Of a stretch of 14,653 nt of DNA, positions 14,506 through 14,653 are shown in pieces. The notes beneath the pieces are model-generated. The model was not told the origin of the DNA. It did not search any database and saw only the letters and a list, made by a program, of their open reading frames with translations. How positions within the stretch are numbered: position 1 is the first letter of the stretch; each line of letters starts with the position of its first letter. The translations under genes and the position numbers were made by a program. The stretch lies in NCBI GenBank assembly GCA_900546315.1, contig URCP01000071.1, positions 1-14,653 on the forward strand, in the 5' to 3' direction. This DNA comes from an uncultured Eubacteriales bacterium. GTDB lineage: Bacteria > Bacillota > Clostridia > Oscillospirales > CAG-272.

Positions 14506-14534
14506 ATTATATCATACGAGAGGGGCGAAATCAA
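14506..14534 (-). promoter_or_regulatory. Promoter of the 640-aa protein gene
   Basis: On the - strand TTGATT (14534-14529), 17-bp spacer, TATAAT (14511-14506), with TGA directly before the -10. The predicted start is near 14499, about 24 bases before the ATG at 14475, with AAAGGA as ribosome-binding site between. The layout equals that of the promoters at 6785 and 7996. Confidence 0.8.
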
Positions 14535-14595
14535 TACACAAACAGACAGTTTTGATTGCACTTTCGACGCCTATGGAAATATTTTTCCTGATGTC

Positions 14596-14624
14596 TTGAC
14601 AAACACAGGGGACTGTGCTATAAT
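14596..14624 (+). promoter_or_regulatory. Consensus strong promoter reading out of the window
   Basis: TTGACA (14596-14601), exactly 17 bp, TATAAT (14619-14624), plus TGC before the -10: all sigma-A elements match consensus. The predicted start is near 14631. The purine-rich GGGGAAAAGG at the last ten bases looks like the beginning of a ribosome-binding site, so a gene should start just beyond the right edge. Confidence 0.85.
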
Positions 14625-14653
14625 GATAATCAGCTCATTTTGTGGGGAAAAGG

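Overview
The window looks like a stretch of a Gram-positive Bacillota chromosome, probably a gut or rumen Clostridia lineage. The coding sequence is moderately GC-rich with frequent ATA and AGA codons. Ribosome-binding sites are strong AGGAGG or GGAGG. Promoters are extended -10 sigma-A type, terminators are hairpins with T-runs, and three proteins carry short N-terminal lipobox signals ending in Cys. The taxon is inferred from these traits, not from a database match. There are no rRNA, tRNA, CRISPR or insertion-sequence genes.

Layout, left to right. Positions 1-310 are non-coding and hold one strong hairpin and the promoter of an exported GH26 (beta-mannanase-type) lipoprotein (311-2182, +), which ends at a UUCG-loop terminator. 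Next comes a leftward three-gene operon: a solute-binding lipoprotein (6643-5177), an uncharacterised 624-residue TIM-barrel-like protein (5159-3285) and an EamA/DMT transporter (3288-2422). The last two genes overlap by four bases. An AraC-family regulator (6864-7859, +) is divergent from this operon. A beta-lactamase-fold serine hydrolase (8078-9130, +) then faces, with an 8-bp gap, a second AraC-family regulator (start corrected to 9933, -). That regulator is divergent from a second solute-binding lipoprotein (10053-11519, +), followed after 4 bp by an SGNH/GDSL esterase (11524-12513, +). A bidirectional terminator separates these from a convergent 640-residue protein with a sugar-enzyme look (14475-12553, -). 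At the right edge a near-perfect consensus promoter fires out of the window.

Taken together this is a carbohydrate-acquisition region. The GH26 enzyme would cut mannan-type polymer outside the cell, and the two lipoproteins would capture oligosaccharides. No ABC permease or ATPase is encoded here, so the lipoproteins must use partners elsewhere. Four enzyme-like proteins without signal peptides (624-aa barrel, 640-aa protein, SGNH esterase, serine hydrolase) would act inside the cell on what is imported. Two AraC regulators sit divergently beside the two lipoprotein operons, giving two mirror-image modules of the form AraC / binding lipoprotein / enzyme.

The points most worth a second look are: the two large unclassified enzyme-like proteins; the duplicated domain in front of the GH26 module; a candidate AraC operator with 20-bp periodicity; a 22-bp inverted repeat pair, one copy being an arm of an 88-bp palindrome; and three promoters with an identical TTGATT-N14-TGATATAAT layout. 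I see no clear sign of a defence system or mobile-element system.
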